The notes beneath the pieces were generated by a model. It did not search any database. It was not told the DNA's origin and worked only from the letters and a program-made list of their open reading frames with translations. Below, piece after piece: positions 1 through 8,744 of a stretch of DNA of 64,000 nt. Source of the DNA: Brasilonema angustatum HA4187-MV1. GTDB lineage: Bacteria; Cyanobacteriota; Cyanobacteriia; Cyanobacteriales; Nostocaceae. The stretch is taken from assembly GCA_019359695.1 (NCBI GenBank), contig JAHHGV010000006.1, forward strand, positions 62,001 to 126,000, given 5' to 3'. Both the position numbers and the translations under genes were made by a program. Position 1 is the first letter of the stretch. Each line of letters opens with the position of its first letter.

Positions 1-996
1 CACATGTTCTAAACCAAAAGTTTTTTCAAAAAACGCAGGTAGCATGGAAACAGCAGCAAGTTCCGAACCAAAGCTAATCACGTAAGCGAATTCGAGTAAA
101 GCGACTTGACTAAATTGATAGCGTTGAGAGGGAGCGTATGTTTTCTTGCCTGTAAGAAGTTCTTTGTTAACTTGCCAAGCTTTATAGGTTTGGTAAGCAA
201 ATAATCCTGCCAACAGTAGCCAAACCAAATACATTTGGCTCAGATTCAAAAAGTGAATGTTCTTTTGTTCCAGACGCCAAGCCAATAAACCCAAGGCGAA
301 AATCAAACCGAAATTTGAGACAATCATTGCCCAGAAGCTTTTAACACTGGTTACTTCCAGAGCACCATTTTTCTTGGGTTTTTTATAAGCTTTGCCGGGA
401 GGCGTGTCTTGGACACTGTTGTAATAAATCACGCCATAGATAGCGGCGATGATACCAGTGAGGGCGATCGCAAACCGCCAATTAGAAGCGCCACCACTCA
501 TAAAGCTTGCAGCAACCGCAATTGTCGGTAGCGCAAACTCTGCCCCAAAAGCCCCAAAGTTACCCCAACCGCCATAAATCCCTTGGGCAATTCCAATCTC
601 CTTTGGTGGGAACCATTCCGCCACCATCCGGATACCCACGACAAACCCAGCGCCAACAATTCCCATCAGCAGGCGACTGATGACAAGATGGTTAAAATTC
701 TGCGATAGCGCCGTTGCAAAACAAGGAACAGCGGCAAACATCAGCAGCATTGAGTAAGTAATTCTCGGACCAAAACGGTCTAGAAGCATCCCAATGATGA
801 TTCGTGCGGGGATTGTTAGGGCAAGGTTGCAGATGCCCAAAGTTTTAATTTGCTCTGGTGCTAGAGATAACTGCTTGCCAATAGTTGTCGCAAAAGGAGC
901 AAAGTTAAACCAACAAACAAAAGTCAGAAAAAAGGCAAACCAAGTCTGGTGCAGAATGCGGTAGCGACCGTTGAATGAGAACAATCCTTTGAGCAT
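1..996 (-). CDS. nrtP: Nitrate/nitrite transporter of the MFS superfamily (NrtP/NarK type), 3' end cut by window edge
   Basis: The reading frame is open from an ATG at 996 to the window edge, giving 332 residues with no stop. It begins MLKGLFSFNGRYRILHQTWF and continues with several hydrophobic segments, matching the NNP (nitrate-nitrite porter) branch of MFS carriers: an early WFAFFLTFVCWFNFAP segment and an LDRFGPR loop after the second helix. The likely role is proton-coupled uptake of nitrate and nitrite across the cytoplasmic membrane. It lies 203 bp downstream of nirA on the same strand. This nirA-permease arrangement is known in cyanobacteria that use NrtP instead of the NrtABCD ABC transporter, so co-transcription from the NtcA promoter upstream of nirA is likely. 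Family assignment is strong; NrtP rather than another NNP member is inferred from context. Confidence 0.88.
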   Translation of the reverse strand, partial: MLKGLFSFNGRYRILHQTWFAFFLTFVCWFNFAPFATTIGKQLSLAPEQIKTLGICNLALTIPARIIIGMLLDRFGPRITYSMLLMFAAVPCFATALSQNFNHLVISRLLMGIVGAGFVVGIRMVAEWFPPKEIGIAQGIYGGWGNFGAFGAEFALPTIAVAASFMSGGASNWRFAIALTGIIAAIYGVIYYNSVQDTPPGKAYKKPKKNGALEVTSVKSFWAMIVSNFGLIFALGLLAWRLEQKNIHFLNLSQMYLVWLLLAGLFAYQTYKAWQVNKELLTGKKTYAPSQRYQFSQVALLEFAYVISFGSELAAVSMLPAFFEKTFGLEHV

Positions 997-1074
997 TGGG
1001 TTTTATTGAATAGAAGATCAGAAAAATTGCATCGACAAATCTGGGCACAATCGTGCGATCGCCCTGAAAAACAT

Positions 1075-1140
1075 TAGACTTCGTGGCAGTTATAGGGAAC
1101 AGGGAACTCTTGACAGAACCTCGTAAAATCTCACTCTTTT
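1075..1140. repeat. Dispersed ~60-bp repeat, copy 1
   Basis: This stretch, containing AGACTTCGTGGCAGTT and CAGAACCTCGTAAAAT, recurs in the same order at 62452-62512 with a few substitutions. It lies in the nirA-nrtP spacer and encodes nothing visible. Confidence 0.7.
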
Positions 1141-1143
1141 CCC

Positions 1144-1175
1144 CTACACCCTTACACCCTTACACCCCTACACCC
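1144..1175. repeat. Octamer tandem repeat (TTACACCC type)
   Basis: Four units of a degenerate octamer (CTACACCC/TTACACCC) stand directly downstream of nirA. The same octamer is reiterated at about 13280-13310, 17467-17492 and 50619-50695, always between genes. Such short tandemly repeated repetitive sequences are common in filamentous cyanobacteria. Confidence 0.8.
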
Positions 1176-1199
1176 AGTGTTTCTTAATCAGGCGTAGCT

Positions 1200-2807
1200 T
1201 TAAACTGTGGCTGGTTCTCGTAAGCGTGCGCCAAAATTTGAAATCAGGAGTTCTTGCAAGACTGGTAGCAAGTCTTCACAAGGGATACCTTTGGTGACAC
1301 AGGTTCCTAGTTGTGCCTCCTTGCCAACTTTCCCACCCATGTAAATATCAACCCCTTCCAGAGTTTTACCATTTTTGCGAACTTTAGTTCCCATCAAGCC
1401 GATATCTGCCACTTGGGGCTGTCCGCAAGAGTTTGGGCATCCTGTCCAGTGAATTCGTACAGGACGAGTTAGTTCTACCTCTGCTTCCAACGCCTTTACG
1501 GTTTCTAAAGCGCGGTTTTTGGTTTCAATGAGGGCAAAGTTGCAAAATTGTGCGCCTGTACAAGAAACGAGCGATCGCGTCAACAAAGTGGGGTTAATAC
1601 TAAACTTGTTAAGTACAGGTTCTGTTAATAAACTTTCCAGCAATGAATCAGCAATATTGGGGATAATCAAGTTTTGTTCAACGGTGAGACGGATTTCGCC
1701 GCTGCCGTAAACTTCTGCCAGACGTGCGATTTCAAACATATCCTCGGCAAACAACCGACCAACCGGAATGTGTAACCCTACGTAGTTCAATCCTGGTTGT
1801 TTTTGTTTATATACCCCAACGTGGTCGCGTTTTTCCCAATCAATTTCATCCCGTGCTGCTGCGCTGATCAACGACTTACCAAACCGTTTTTCAACTTCTG
1901 CGCGGAATTTTTCCAAACCCCATTCGTCAATTAACCACATCAAACGGGCTTTTTGCCGATTTGCGCGTAAACCGTGATCACGAAAAACTTCCAAAACGGC
2001 TCTACACAAAGCGACGACACCCTCTGGAGGAACCCAAACATTCAGGGGAACAGCCGCCTCACAACGCTTGGCAGAAAAGAATCCACCAACAATAACATTG
2101 AAGCCAAATATTGGGGATGAGAAAGTCATTTCTTCCTCTGCTCCCTGCTCCCTGCTCCCTGCTCCCTCTACTTCCTTAAAAGCGGGAACGAAAGCTAAAT
2201 CGTTAATTTCGGCGTGAACTGAATTATCCCGTCCACCAGTGATCGCAATATTAAATTTGCGTGGGAGGTTGGTGAACTCAGGATTACCTTCACCTTGGTT
2301 GGTAATCATGTGTTGAATTTGTTGCACCAACTCTCGCGTGTCAAACAACTCATCCGCATCTAACCCAGCGACGGGATCACCTGTAATATTGCGGACGTTA
2401 TCCATCCCTGACTGTACACTGGTTAAGTCAACTGCACGAAGTTTATCAAAGATTTCTGGTAAATCTTCAATCCGGATACCACGCAGTTGGATATTTTGTC
2501 TGGTAGTAATGTCAGCGTTACCATCATCACCGTAACGCTGAATCACTTCAGCAAGCACACGCATTTGCTCGCAACTGAGAATACCATTAGGTATCCGCAT
2601 CCGCATCATAAACTTACCAGGAGTGACTGGGCGAAAAAATACACCCACCCACTTAAGCCGATGATCGCGATCAGTTTCGTCCATCGCCTCCCAGCCAACA
2701 GAGGCAAATTTTTCTATTTCTGCCTTAACAGCAAGACCATCTTTTTGTGCCTTAAATTTCTCAAACTTGTTTAAGCTGGTTGTAGTGGTAGTTGCTAGGT
2801 CTGTCAT
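1200..2807 (-). CDS. nirA: Ferredoxin-nitrite reductase NirA
   Basis: 535 residues. Reduces nitrite to ammonium with six electrons from ferredoxin in the cytoplasm. Two ferredoxin-like/siroheme halves are visible. The C-terminal half carries the 4Fe-4S/siroheme cysteines in CTGAQFCNFALIETKNRA and HWTGCPNSCGQP, and arginines typical of substrate binding occur in the N-terminal half (TTRQNIQLRG). It is longer than the usual roughly 510 residues because of an insertion between AFVPAFKEV and FGFNVIVGGFF. That insertion is encoded by a CTCCCTG heptamer array (2141-2168) and reads GAGSREQGAEEE. The start ATG at 2807 fits the family N-terminus. It is followed by the nitrate permease and preceded by an NtcA-type promoter about 400 bp upstream. 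Confidence 0.97.
   Translation of the reverse strand: MTDLATTTTTSLNKFEKFKAQKDGLAVKAEIEKFASVGWEAMDETDRDHRLKWVGVFFRPVTPGKFMMRMRIPNGILSCEQMRVLAEVIQRYGDDGNADITTRQNIQLRGIRIEDLPEIFDKLRAVDLTSVQSGMDNVRNITGDPVAGLDADELFDTRELVQQIQHMITNQGEGNPEFTNLPRKFNIAITGGRDNSVHAEINDLAFVPAFKEVEGAGSREQGAEEEMTFSSPIFGFNVIVGGFFSAKRCEAAVPLNVWVPPEGVVALCRAVLEVFRDHGLRANRQKARLMWLIDEWGLEKFRAEVEKRFGKSLISAAARDEIDWEKRDHVGVYKQKQPGLNYVGLHIPVGRLFAEDMFEIARLAEVYGSGEIRLTVEQNLIIPNIADSLLESLLTEPVLNKFSINPTLLTRSLVSCTGAQFCNFALIETKNRALETVKALEAEVELTRPVRIHWTGCPNSCGQPQVADIGLMGTKVRKNGKTLEGVDIYMGGKVGKEAQLGTCVTKGIPCEDLLPVLQELLISNFGARLREPATV
2141..2168. repeat. Heptamer array (CTCCCTG)x4 inside nirA
   Basis: Three exact CTCCCTG units plus one with a final mismatch lie in the nirA reading frame and encode a Gly/Ser/Glu-rich loop. 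The same heptamer in degenerate form occurs between genes near 53480-53510. Gain or loss of a single unit would shift the nirA frame. Confidence 0.9.
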
Positions 2808-2872
2808 GAGCTCAACTCAATTGCGAATTCCAGAAAAGTTTTAGAGGTCGTTGCTCAACATCAAATTTTCAC

Positions 2873-3075
2873 CCTATGGCTAACGCCACGCCTTACGGCT
2901 ATCGGGGAAGACCTCCGGTCTCGCTGCGCTAACACTAGTCGCCTCAACGGGACGCCACATGCTTCAAGTCGGGAAACCCGCCCAACGCAGTGGCTCGGGA
3001 ACCCCCCTCCGGGTTCGCCAGATGCCTACGGAGGGAAACCCTCCTGCAGCACTGGTCTCACCGCACGGCGCTAGT
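2873..3075. repeat. Composite dispersed repeat in the nirA leader
   Basis: About 200 bp of interspersed repeat made of modules such as GGCTAACGCCACGCCTTACG, GACCTCCGGTCTCGCTGCGC and CCTACGGAGGGAAACCCTCC. The same modules in the opposite orientation occur at 3950-4080 and 41045-41195, and partial copies lie near 13310, 17225, 35150, 53100 and 62650. It sits between the inferred nirA promoter and the start codon, so it would be transcribed as part of the 5' leader. Confidence 0.85.
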
Positions 3076-3214
3076 TCACCTCATAACATCCTGTTTTTCT
3101 AGGTTTATGAGGTATATAAGTAGAAAAAATTGTATTTTTTGGTGTTTACATACTTGCTAAAAATAATCTGTTTGCTGCACTGTCTGGATACACATTATGT
3201 ACTTGTTCCTCATT

Positions 3215-3256
3215 ACCTTAATGTTGTAAAGCGATGAAAATCGTATCTTTAGTTAC
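3215..3256 (-). promoter_or_regulatory. NtcA-activated promoter for nirA (GTAN8TAC plus -10 box)
   Basis: The palindrome GTAACTAAAGATAC (minus strand, 3256-3243) is a perfect match to the NtcA consensus GTA-N8-TAC. A TAAGGT box (TAN3T) follows after exactly 22 nt at 3220-3215. This is the canonical geometry of class-II NtcA promoters of nitrogen-assimilation genes. Transcription would start near 3208, giving a leader of about 400 nt before nirA. On the other strand a TAAACT lies 20 nt after the palindrome, so the site could also act on the Rieske gene, less convincingly. Confidence 0.82.
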
Positions 3257-3404
3257 GAAATTTTAGATAAATTGATTAAACTGTATCAAATAGATGCATT
3301 TTTCGCATAAAATTAAGCACAAGACACGCAATGCCTTTTATTTACCCAGAACAGCATTTGAGATGGCACACTAGGGTTATATTTTCAACCTTCTTTTAGC
3401 AGCC

Positions 3405-3809
3405 ATGAATCGTCGTGATTTCATAACTTTCGTTGGTTTGGGTTGGATAGCAAGTTCCTTACCCGTATTAATTGCAGCTTGTTCTTCCCAAAAACCTAAA
3501 GGTTGGCAAACTGTAGGTACAACGGAAGATTTAGATAAGACTGGTCAGTTGCTTGCCAAGAACTCACCTGTTGGTCCAGTCTTGGTAGTTGGTAAATCTA
3601 AATCAAATAATCTAATTGCAGTTGACCCTACTTGTACTCATGCAGGTTGCACAGTTCAATGGAAAGATGATGCAAAAAAATTCTCCTGTCCCTGTCATGC
3701 CTCAAAATTTGGAACTGATGGTAAGGTGCAAACAGGTCCAGCTACAGAACCTTTAGCAACTTACTCCGTCAAGATAGAGAAAAATTCGGTGTTAGTCATG
3801 AGTCGCTAA
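3405..3809 (+). CDS. Small Rieske [2Fe-2S] protein, TAT-exported (PetC3/PetC4-like)
   Basis: 134 residues. The N-terminus MNRRDFITFVGLG resembles a twin-arginine signal, and the hydrophobic stretch ends in a lipobox-like IAAC at about residue 26. The Rieske cluster ligands are visible as CTHAGC and CPCH, with the second box reading CPCHASKFG instead of the more common CPCHGSxF. A soluble domain tethered to the membrane is therefore likely. Cyanobacteria carry short extra Rieske proteins of this size (PetC3 type) besides the cytochrome b6f PetC; the partner of these is unclear. It stands alone, divergent from nirA. Family assignment is firm; the subgroup is tentative. Confidence 0.85.
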   Translation: MNRRDFITFVGLGWIASSLPVLIAACSSQKPKGWQTVGTTEDLDKTGQLLAKNSPVGPVLVVGKSKSNNLIAVDPTCTHAGCTVQWKDDAKKFSCPCHASKFGTDGKVQTGPATEPLATYSVKIEKNSVLVMSR

Positions 3810-3938
3810 TAGAACACCCCTGGTAGGAGCGGGGATCTCAAACCCATATCTTAAAACTTTTTCTTCTCTTATACCAATTTGAAAAAAGAATGCGACAGAT
3901 ACACACTCCCAAACCCCTGTTACGTCTGGCTTTCTTCA

Positions 3939-4100
3939 TTTTGCGAAAAGTTTGCGCGTCCGGTGAGACCAGTGCTGCGGGAGGGTTTCCCTCAGCAGGC
4001 ATCTGGCGTTAGCGCAGCGAGACAGGAGGTCTTCCCCGATATCCGTAAGGCGTGGCGTTAGCCATAGGGGTTTCCCGGCGCAAAACTTTTCAAGACGAAT
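3939..4100. repeat. Nested repeat: composite repeat inside a TTTTGCGAAAAGTTTG element
   Basis: The outer arms TTTTGCGAAAAGTTTG (3939-3954) and CAAAACTTTTCAAGACG (4081-4097) form an imperfect inverted repeat. The same arms recur at 56262-56317 around only a short loop. Here they enclose about 125 bp of the composite repeat family (GTGAGACCAGTGCTGCGG, CGTAAGGCGTGGCGTTAGCC). No gene is present in 3810-4211. Confidence 0.75.
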
Positions 4101-4211
4101 TTTGTTAGCGCAGCGGGACGCAGTCCATTTTGAATTGGTATTATCACCTCTGCCTTGCAAGCGAGGACACATGACAAAAAGCTGATAGCTTTTGAAACCT
4201 AGCGAGAGATT

Positions 4212-5432
4212 TTGTTAATTGTGGATAACATCAACCAGCTTTTAGTGCAAGCGCAAGTAGCATACAACGCAGCTGATTGGTCATCACTGATTCAATGCTT
4301 GCAACAGTTGACTCAACAACACAACTTAAAACATCCAGAGATACTGAAAAATCAAGAACATCTCCTGGAATTAGCACTTCAGTTTCTGGAAAATGGAGAT
4401 TTTCAGCAACGCTGGGAAATAGCAAAAGTATTAACTAGCTTAGGGACGATTGCCATCCCCCCATTGATAGATATATTAAAAGATGAAGATGCAGAGGAAG
4501 AGTTACGCGCTTACGCAGCACGCATTTTGGGGGATTTGAAAAATCCAAATGCCATTCCACCTCTGATGGAATTGCTCAAAACCGATGAAAGTGAGGAACT
4601 CAAGGAGATAGCAGCCACTGCCTTGGGGCAAATGGGTTCTGTTGCTATTGCTTCCTTAACAGAACTTTTAGCCGAGGAACAGACACGGCTATTAGCGACT
4701 CAAATGCTTTCTTACATTCGGCAAAAAGAAACGATCGCACCTTTGTTGAGCATAGTACAAGATTCACAAGTTGCTGTGCGTGCTGTGGCAATTGAAGCAC
4801 TGAGTAGCTTTCACGATCACCGTGTGCCACCAGTGCTTATCAATGCTTTGAATGATATTGCCGCCCCAGTCAGGCGAGAAGCAGTCGTTGGTTTGGGTTT
4901 TCGCCCTGACTTACGTGAAGCACTAGATTTGGTGGCACAATTGCAACCGAGGCTTTTTGACATTAACCAAGATGTTTGTTGTGCCGCCGTCGTTGCTCTT
5001 TCTAGAATGGGTGGCGAAGCTGCAGCACAGCAATTATTTGAGGTTTTGGTGTCGCCTAATGTACCAATTCGGTTGCAACTAGAAGCCATCCGCGCTTTAA
5101 GTTGGGTGGGGACACTGTCCGGCTTGGAGTATCTGCAACAAGCACTTTATCAACTGCAGTTCCCCACAGTATGGCAGGAAATTGTTACCGTTTTAGGGCG
5201 AGTCAGTGATACAAGCTTAAGCGACAAAGCAACAGAAATTTTATTGGAAATGTTGCAACAAAACCATCCGGGAGTTGAAATTGCCAATATTAAAAGTGCG
5301 ATCGCTCTGTCTTTAGGACAGTTGGGCAAAAAGCAAGCAATAAATCCATTAACCCAGATGTTGGCAGACAAAGATCCTCAAGTCAGGCTACATGCAAGCG
5401 CTGCACTGAAGAAACTCACTCCCGACTTTTAA
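4212..5432 (+). CDS. HEAT-repeat protein
   Basis: 406 residues made almost wholly of helical HEAT/PBS-lyase-type repeats. Typical units include IPPLIDILKDEDAEEELRAY, AARILGDLKNPNAIPPLMEL and a final DPQVRLHASAALKKL. There is no signal peptide or membrane segment, so it is probably a cytoplasmic scaffold. HEAT-like proteins in cyanobacteria include phycobilin lyases (CpcE/F type), but there are no phycobilisome genes nearby and I do not assign that activity. The longest frame starts with TTG at 4212; a GTG at 4221 is an equally plausible start. It stands alone downstream of a repeat-filled spacer. Confidence 0.85.
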   Translation: MLIVDNINQLLVQAQVAYNAADWSSLIQCLQQLTQQHNLKHPEILKNQEHLLELALQFLENGDFQQRWEIAKVLTSLGTIAIPPLIDILKDEDAEEELRAYAARILGDLKNPNAIPPLMELLKTDESEELKEIAATALGQMGSVAIASLTELLAEEQTRLLATQMLSYIRQKETIAPLLSIVQDSQVAVRAVAIEALSSFHDHRVPPVLINALNDIAAPVRREAVVGLGFRPDLREALDLVAQLQPRLFDINQDVCCAAVVALSRMGGEAAAQQLFEVLVSPNVPIRLQLEAIRALSWVGTLSGLEYLQQALYQLQFPTVWQEIVTVLGRVSDTSLSDKATEILLEMLQQNHPGVEIANIKSAIALSLGQLGKKQAINPLTQMLADKDPQVRLHASAALKKLTPDF

Positions 5433-5605
5433 GTTCTACTTGCACAAGCGCTTCCTTCCATATGTGATTTCTTTCAAAATTATTTAATCAGTATAAAACG
5501 CCGTCTAAAACGAGATATCCCCACGCCCGTACAGGCAGATGTGGGGAGTCTGGCAAGTTGGTAGTTCAGTTTGCCGAATCTTGTTAAATCATTTTTTAAT
5601 GACGG

Positions 5606-5917
5606 CTACACTTTGAAAAAATTGACTTTCGCCAGGTTTTCACCTTCTGTCGTAATTCGAGCGTTCTTGCAAGTCACTAAACCAGACGAGCCATCAGATT
5701 CAACCTTACCCTCGATCGCTCCTTCCCGAATCAAATGCTCCAGATGTTCAATCAATTCAGGTTTGCTTACTGATTTACCCTCAAAATCTTCAGCGAAGTA
5801 GGTAACATCCTGTCCTTGCTGACTCTGTTTGACTTTATTAAGTAGATAGTAAAAAATTTCATCTCGCAGATTATCTGGTCGTTCGCTTCCGGGTTGCACG
5901 TCATCTGAAATTGCCAT
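5606..5917 (-). CDS. Conserved small protein of unknown function
   Basis: 103 residues from MAISDDVQPGSERPD. I chose this ATG rather than one ten codons upstream because AAGGGG stands 8 nt before it. The protein is hydrophilic and predicted helical, with DEIFYYLLNKVKQSQQGQ followed by KPELIEHLEHLIREGAIEG, which looks like a winged-helix or small helical module. A C-terminal beta-like stretch (ARITTEGENLAKVNFFKV) follows. It resembles cyanobacterial conserved hypotheticals, but I cannot name a family. It lies between the HEAT protein (convergent) and the formyl-THF cyclo-ligase, with no clear functional link. Confidence 0.75.
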   Translation of the reverse strand: MAISDDVQPGSERPDNLRDEIFYYLLNKVKQSQQGQDVTYFAEDFEGKSVSKPELIEHLEHLIREGAIEGKVESDGSSGLVTCKNARITTEGENLAKVNFFKV

Positions 5918-6085
5918 AAAAATCCCCTTGAATTTGTTCGTAAGCACGATTCATTCAGTTGCAAGTGACTTAAGTGTCATCTGCTTCATTTAATTATTGC
6001 TATAAATTATCATCAACTATTCTGTCTATAGGAGGAGAAAGAAACTAGATAAAAATCTTTTGTAACTCTGTCAAAAGAACAATTT

Positions 6086-6628
6086 CTAAGTGGCTATTTC
6101 TGTGCATACACTTTGCAACGGTTTATCCCAAGTATCAATGGGTATCTCAGGTAAATAGGCAAATGCAAACACAATACCTATGGTTGGCTTATTTATCCAT
6201 TCTGGAGAACTCAGCATCCGGTCATAATATCCCCCCCCATAACCCAAGCGATATCCTTGATAGTCACAAGAGACACAAGGAACGAGAATTAAATCAACGT
6301 CTGCAGGAGCTATAGTTGGTGCGTCAGGATGGGGTTCCGTGATACCATAATTTCCGGTTACTACGGTGTCTTGATGTGTCCAGAGATGCCAGGAAAGCGA
6401 TTTACCAACACAGCGAGGAAAACCCCAACGATGAGAGGAATCTGAAAATAAAGAACTCAGATCTGGTTCTTGGCGAAAGCTAAAATAAGCGAGTATTGTT
6501 TTTGCTTGGTTAAATTGGGGGGAGTCTAAAAGGTTTTGGCAGATAAGCTGACTCTTATGTTTCCAGTCTGTTATGGATAAAGATTGACGTGTTTTGAGCA
6601 ACGATTTGCGTAACTCTGTTTTTCTCAT
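6086..6628 (-). CDS. 5-formyltetrahydrofolate cyclo-ligase
   Basis: 180 residues from MRKTELRKSLLKTRQSLS; an ATG eleven codons upstream is possible but less typical for the family. Catalyses ATP-dependent conversion of 5-formyl-THF to 5,10-methenyl-THF in folate one-carbon metabolism. The signature near the C-terminus, GYRLGYGGGYYDRML, is the family's nucleotide-binding glycine-rich motif. The N-terminal basic helix and the KTILAYFSFRQEPDLSSLF segment also fit. It follows fcl on the same strand after about 70 bp and may be transcribed with the sugar genes, but a functional link is unlikely. Confidence 0.93.
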   Translation of the reverse strand: MRKTELRKSLLKTRQSLSITDWKHKSQLICQNLLDSPQFNQAKTILAYFSFRQEPDLSSLFSDSSHRWGFPRCVGKSLSWHLWTHQDTVVTGNYGITEPHPDAPTIAPADVDLILVPCVSCDYQGYRLGYGGGYYDRMLSSPEWINKPTIGIVFAFAYLPEIPIDTWDKPLQSVCTEIAT

Positions 6629-6697
6629 CTGAGTTCTAAAAAACAAAAATAAGGTGGACAATGCCCACCCTACAATAAATTAGTCTTTTGACGACGA

Positions 6698-7642
6698 TTA
6701 AGCAGCGTTTTTACGCCACCACTCAATCGTGTTCTTCAACCCTTGCTTGAAGTCTACTTCCGCACTGAAACCAAAGGCTTTCTTAGCCCGTTCGGTATCT
6801 AAACAGCGACGCGGTTGACCGTTAGGTTTGTCGGTTTCCCAAACAATTTCACCGTCAAACTCCATCAATTCACAGATGAGATTGATTAAGTCACGGATGG
6901 AGATTTCATAACCTGTTCCCAAGTTAACGGGTTCAGGGTCGTTGTAAAATTGAGTCCCCATCACAATACCCCGTGCCGCGTCTTCTGAATACAGAAACTC
7001 GCGGGTAGGACTACCATCACCCCAAACTGGGAGTTTCTTTTCTCCCTTGATTTGTGCTTCATAAACTTTGCGAATCAGCGCTGGGATGACGTGAGAACTT
7101 TTTGGATCAAAGTTATCTTCTGGTCCATACAGATTCACAGGTAGCAGGTAAACACCATTAAAGTCGTATTGCTGGCGGTAAGCTTGCAGTTGGACTAAAA
7201 GAGCTTTTTTTGCTATTCCGTAGGGAGCGTTGGTTTCTTCTGGGTACCCATCCCACAGGTCATCCTCTTTGAATGGAACTGGGGTAAATTTGGGATAAGC
7301 GCAGATTGTACCAACGCAGACAAATTTTTCTACTTTCGCTTGATAAGATGCATGAATCAACTGAGTTCCCATTATCAAGTTGTCATAGAATAATTCCCCA
7401 GGTTTCTCGCGATTGAGACCGATACCGCCGACGTGTGCTGCTAAGTGGATTACAATGTCTTGTTGATCCACTGCTCGTTGGCAATTTTCTAGGACACGTA
7501 AATCGCCAGATTGCGATCGCGGTACCGTAATTTTATTCTCATTGGCTCCTGCCTTACACAGCTGGTTTATCACTTGACGCCCCAAAAAACCAGCTCCACC
7601 AGTCACGAGAATCCTTTTATCCTTGAGTTCTAAGGCGTTCAT
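6698..7642 (-). CDS. fcl: GDP-L-fucose synthase
   Basis: 314 residues starting at [16 protein letters not shown], chosen over an upstream in-frame ATG because GAGGA precedes it and the longer form would overlap gmd. An NADPH-binding Rossmann motif GGAGFLG is at the N-terminus, and the SDR catalytic YGIAKK motif is at the expected position. Converts GDP-4-keto-6-deoxy-mannose to GDP-L-fucose by epimerisation and reduction. It follows gmd after 22 bp, so the pair is an operon for GDP-fucose supply to exopolysaccharide or O-antigen. Confidence 0.95.
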   Translation of the reverse strand: MNALELKDKRILVTGGAGFLGRQVINQLCKAGANENKITVPRSQSGDLRVLENCQRAVDQQDIVIHLAAHVGGIGLNREKPGELFYDNLIMGTQLIHASYQAKVEKFVCVGTICAYPKFTPVPFKEDDLWDGYPEETNAPYGIAKKALLVQLQAYRQQYDFNGVYLLPVNLYGPEDNFDPKSSHVIPALIRKVYEAQIKGEKKLPVWGDGSPTREFLYSEDAARGIVMGTQFYNDPEPVNLGTGYEISIRDLINLICELMEFDGEIVWETDKPNGQPRRCLDTERAKKAFGFSAEVDFKQGLKNTIEWWRKNAA

Positions 7643-7664
7643 ATTTTCTTCCTCGCGGTGTACA

Positions 7665-8744
7665 TCACAAGTGGAGCGCACCCAATTCTTGCCGAATCAT
7701 AGCATTATCCTTGAGGACTTTTGCTACCTTACCATTTGGTAAAGTCAGTCCCAATCCTTGCAGGTCAGCTTCTACCATAATGGCTACCAGTTGGTCAAAT
7801 GTTATCGATGGTTTCCAACCCAACTTTTGCTGCGCCTTGGTAGAATCACCAATTAACAAGTCCACCTCTGCTGGACGGAGATAGCGTTCGTCAAATTCCA
7901 CATAGTCTTCCCAGTTAAGGTTGACATAACCAAACGCTTGTTCGAGAAACTCTTGTACTGTATGGGTTTCACCCGTAGCAATCACGTAATCCTCAGGCTG
8001 ATCCTGCTGAAGCATCAACCACATTGCCTTGACATAATCCTTGGCATAGCCCCAGTCTCGCTTGGAATCAAGATTACCCATGTAAAGCTTTTTCTGTCTG
8101 CCAGCAACGATTCTGGCAACTGCCATAGTAATCTTGCGGGTGACAAATGTTTCACCGCGTCTTGGTGATTCGTGGTTAAAGAGTATTCCATTACACGCGA
8201 ATATATCGTAAGATTCACGGTAATTTACTGTTTGCCAATGAGCGTAAACCTTAGCACAAGCATAAGGACTACGGGGGTAAAACGGTGTGGTTTCTCTCTG
8301 TGGGACTGCTTGTACCAAACCAAACATTTCCGAAGAACCTGCTTGGTAGAATCGCACTTGGATACCTGTGCGACGCTGGTAGTCACGAATTGCTTCTAAC
8401 AAACGCAGCGTTCCCACCCCTACAGAATCCACTGTGTATTCAGGAGAATCAAAACTCACCCGTACATGGGATTGAGCACCCAGATTATAAATTTCTATTG
8501 GTTGGACTTCTTCTAGAATGCGGCGCAAAGTGGTACCATCCGTCAAGTCGCCATAGTGTAGAAATAACCGCACTCCCTCTTTGTGAGGGTCTTCGTAAAT
8601 ATGATCTATGCGGTCAGTGTTAAAGGTGGATGTCCGACGTATTATACCATGAACTTCATATCCTTGCTCTAGCAAAAACTCACTCAGATATGAACCATCT
8701 TGACCGGTAATACCAGTAATCAACGCTCGCTTCTTTTGCATCAT
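7665..8744 (-). CDS. gmd: GDP-mannose 4,6-dehydratase
   Basis: 359 residues, normal length. The Rossmann motif [10 protein letters not shown] is at the N-terminus; the SDR tyrosine lies in [15 protein letters not shown], and [17 protein letters not shown] is a family signature. Converts GDP-D-mannose to GDP-4-keto-6-deoxy-D-mannose, the first step to GDP-fucose and related sugars. It is followed immediately by fcl. The sugar transferase and glycosyltransferase genes upstream on the same strand point to cell-surface polysaccharide assembly. Confidence 0.97.
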   Translation of the reverse strand: MMQKKRALITGITGQDGSYLSEFLLEQGYEVHGIIRRTSTFNTDRIDHIYEDPHKEGVRLFLHYGDLTDGTTLRRILEEVQPIEIYNLGAQSHVRVSFDSPEYTVDSVGVGTLRLLEAIRDYQRRTGIQVRFYQAGSSEMFGLVQAVPQRETTPFYPRSPYACAKVYAHWQTVNYRESYDIFACNGILFNHESPRRGETFVTRKITMAVARIVAGRQKKLYMGNLDSKRDWGYAKDYVKAMWLMLQQDQPEDYVIATGETHTVQEFLEQAFGYVNLNWEDYVEFDERYLRPAEVDLLIGDSTKAQQKLGWKPSITFDQLVAIMVEADLQGLGLTLPNGKVAKVLKDNAMIRQELGALHL

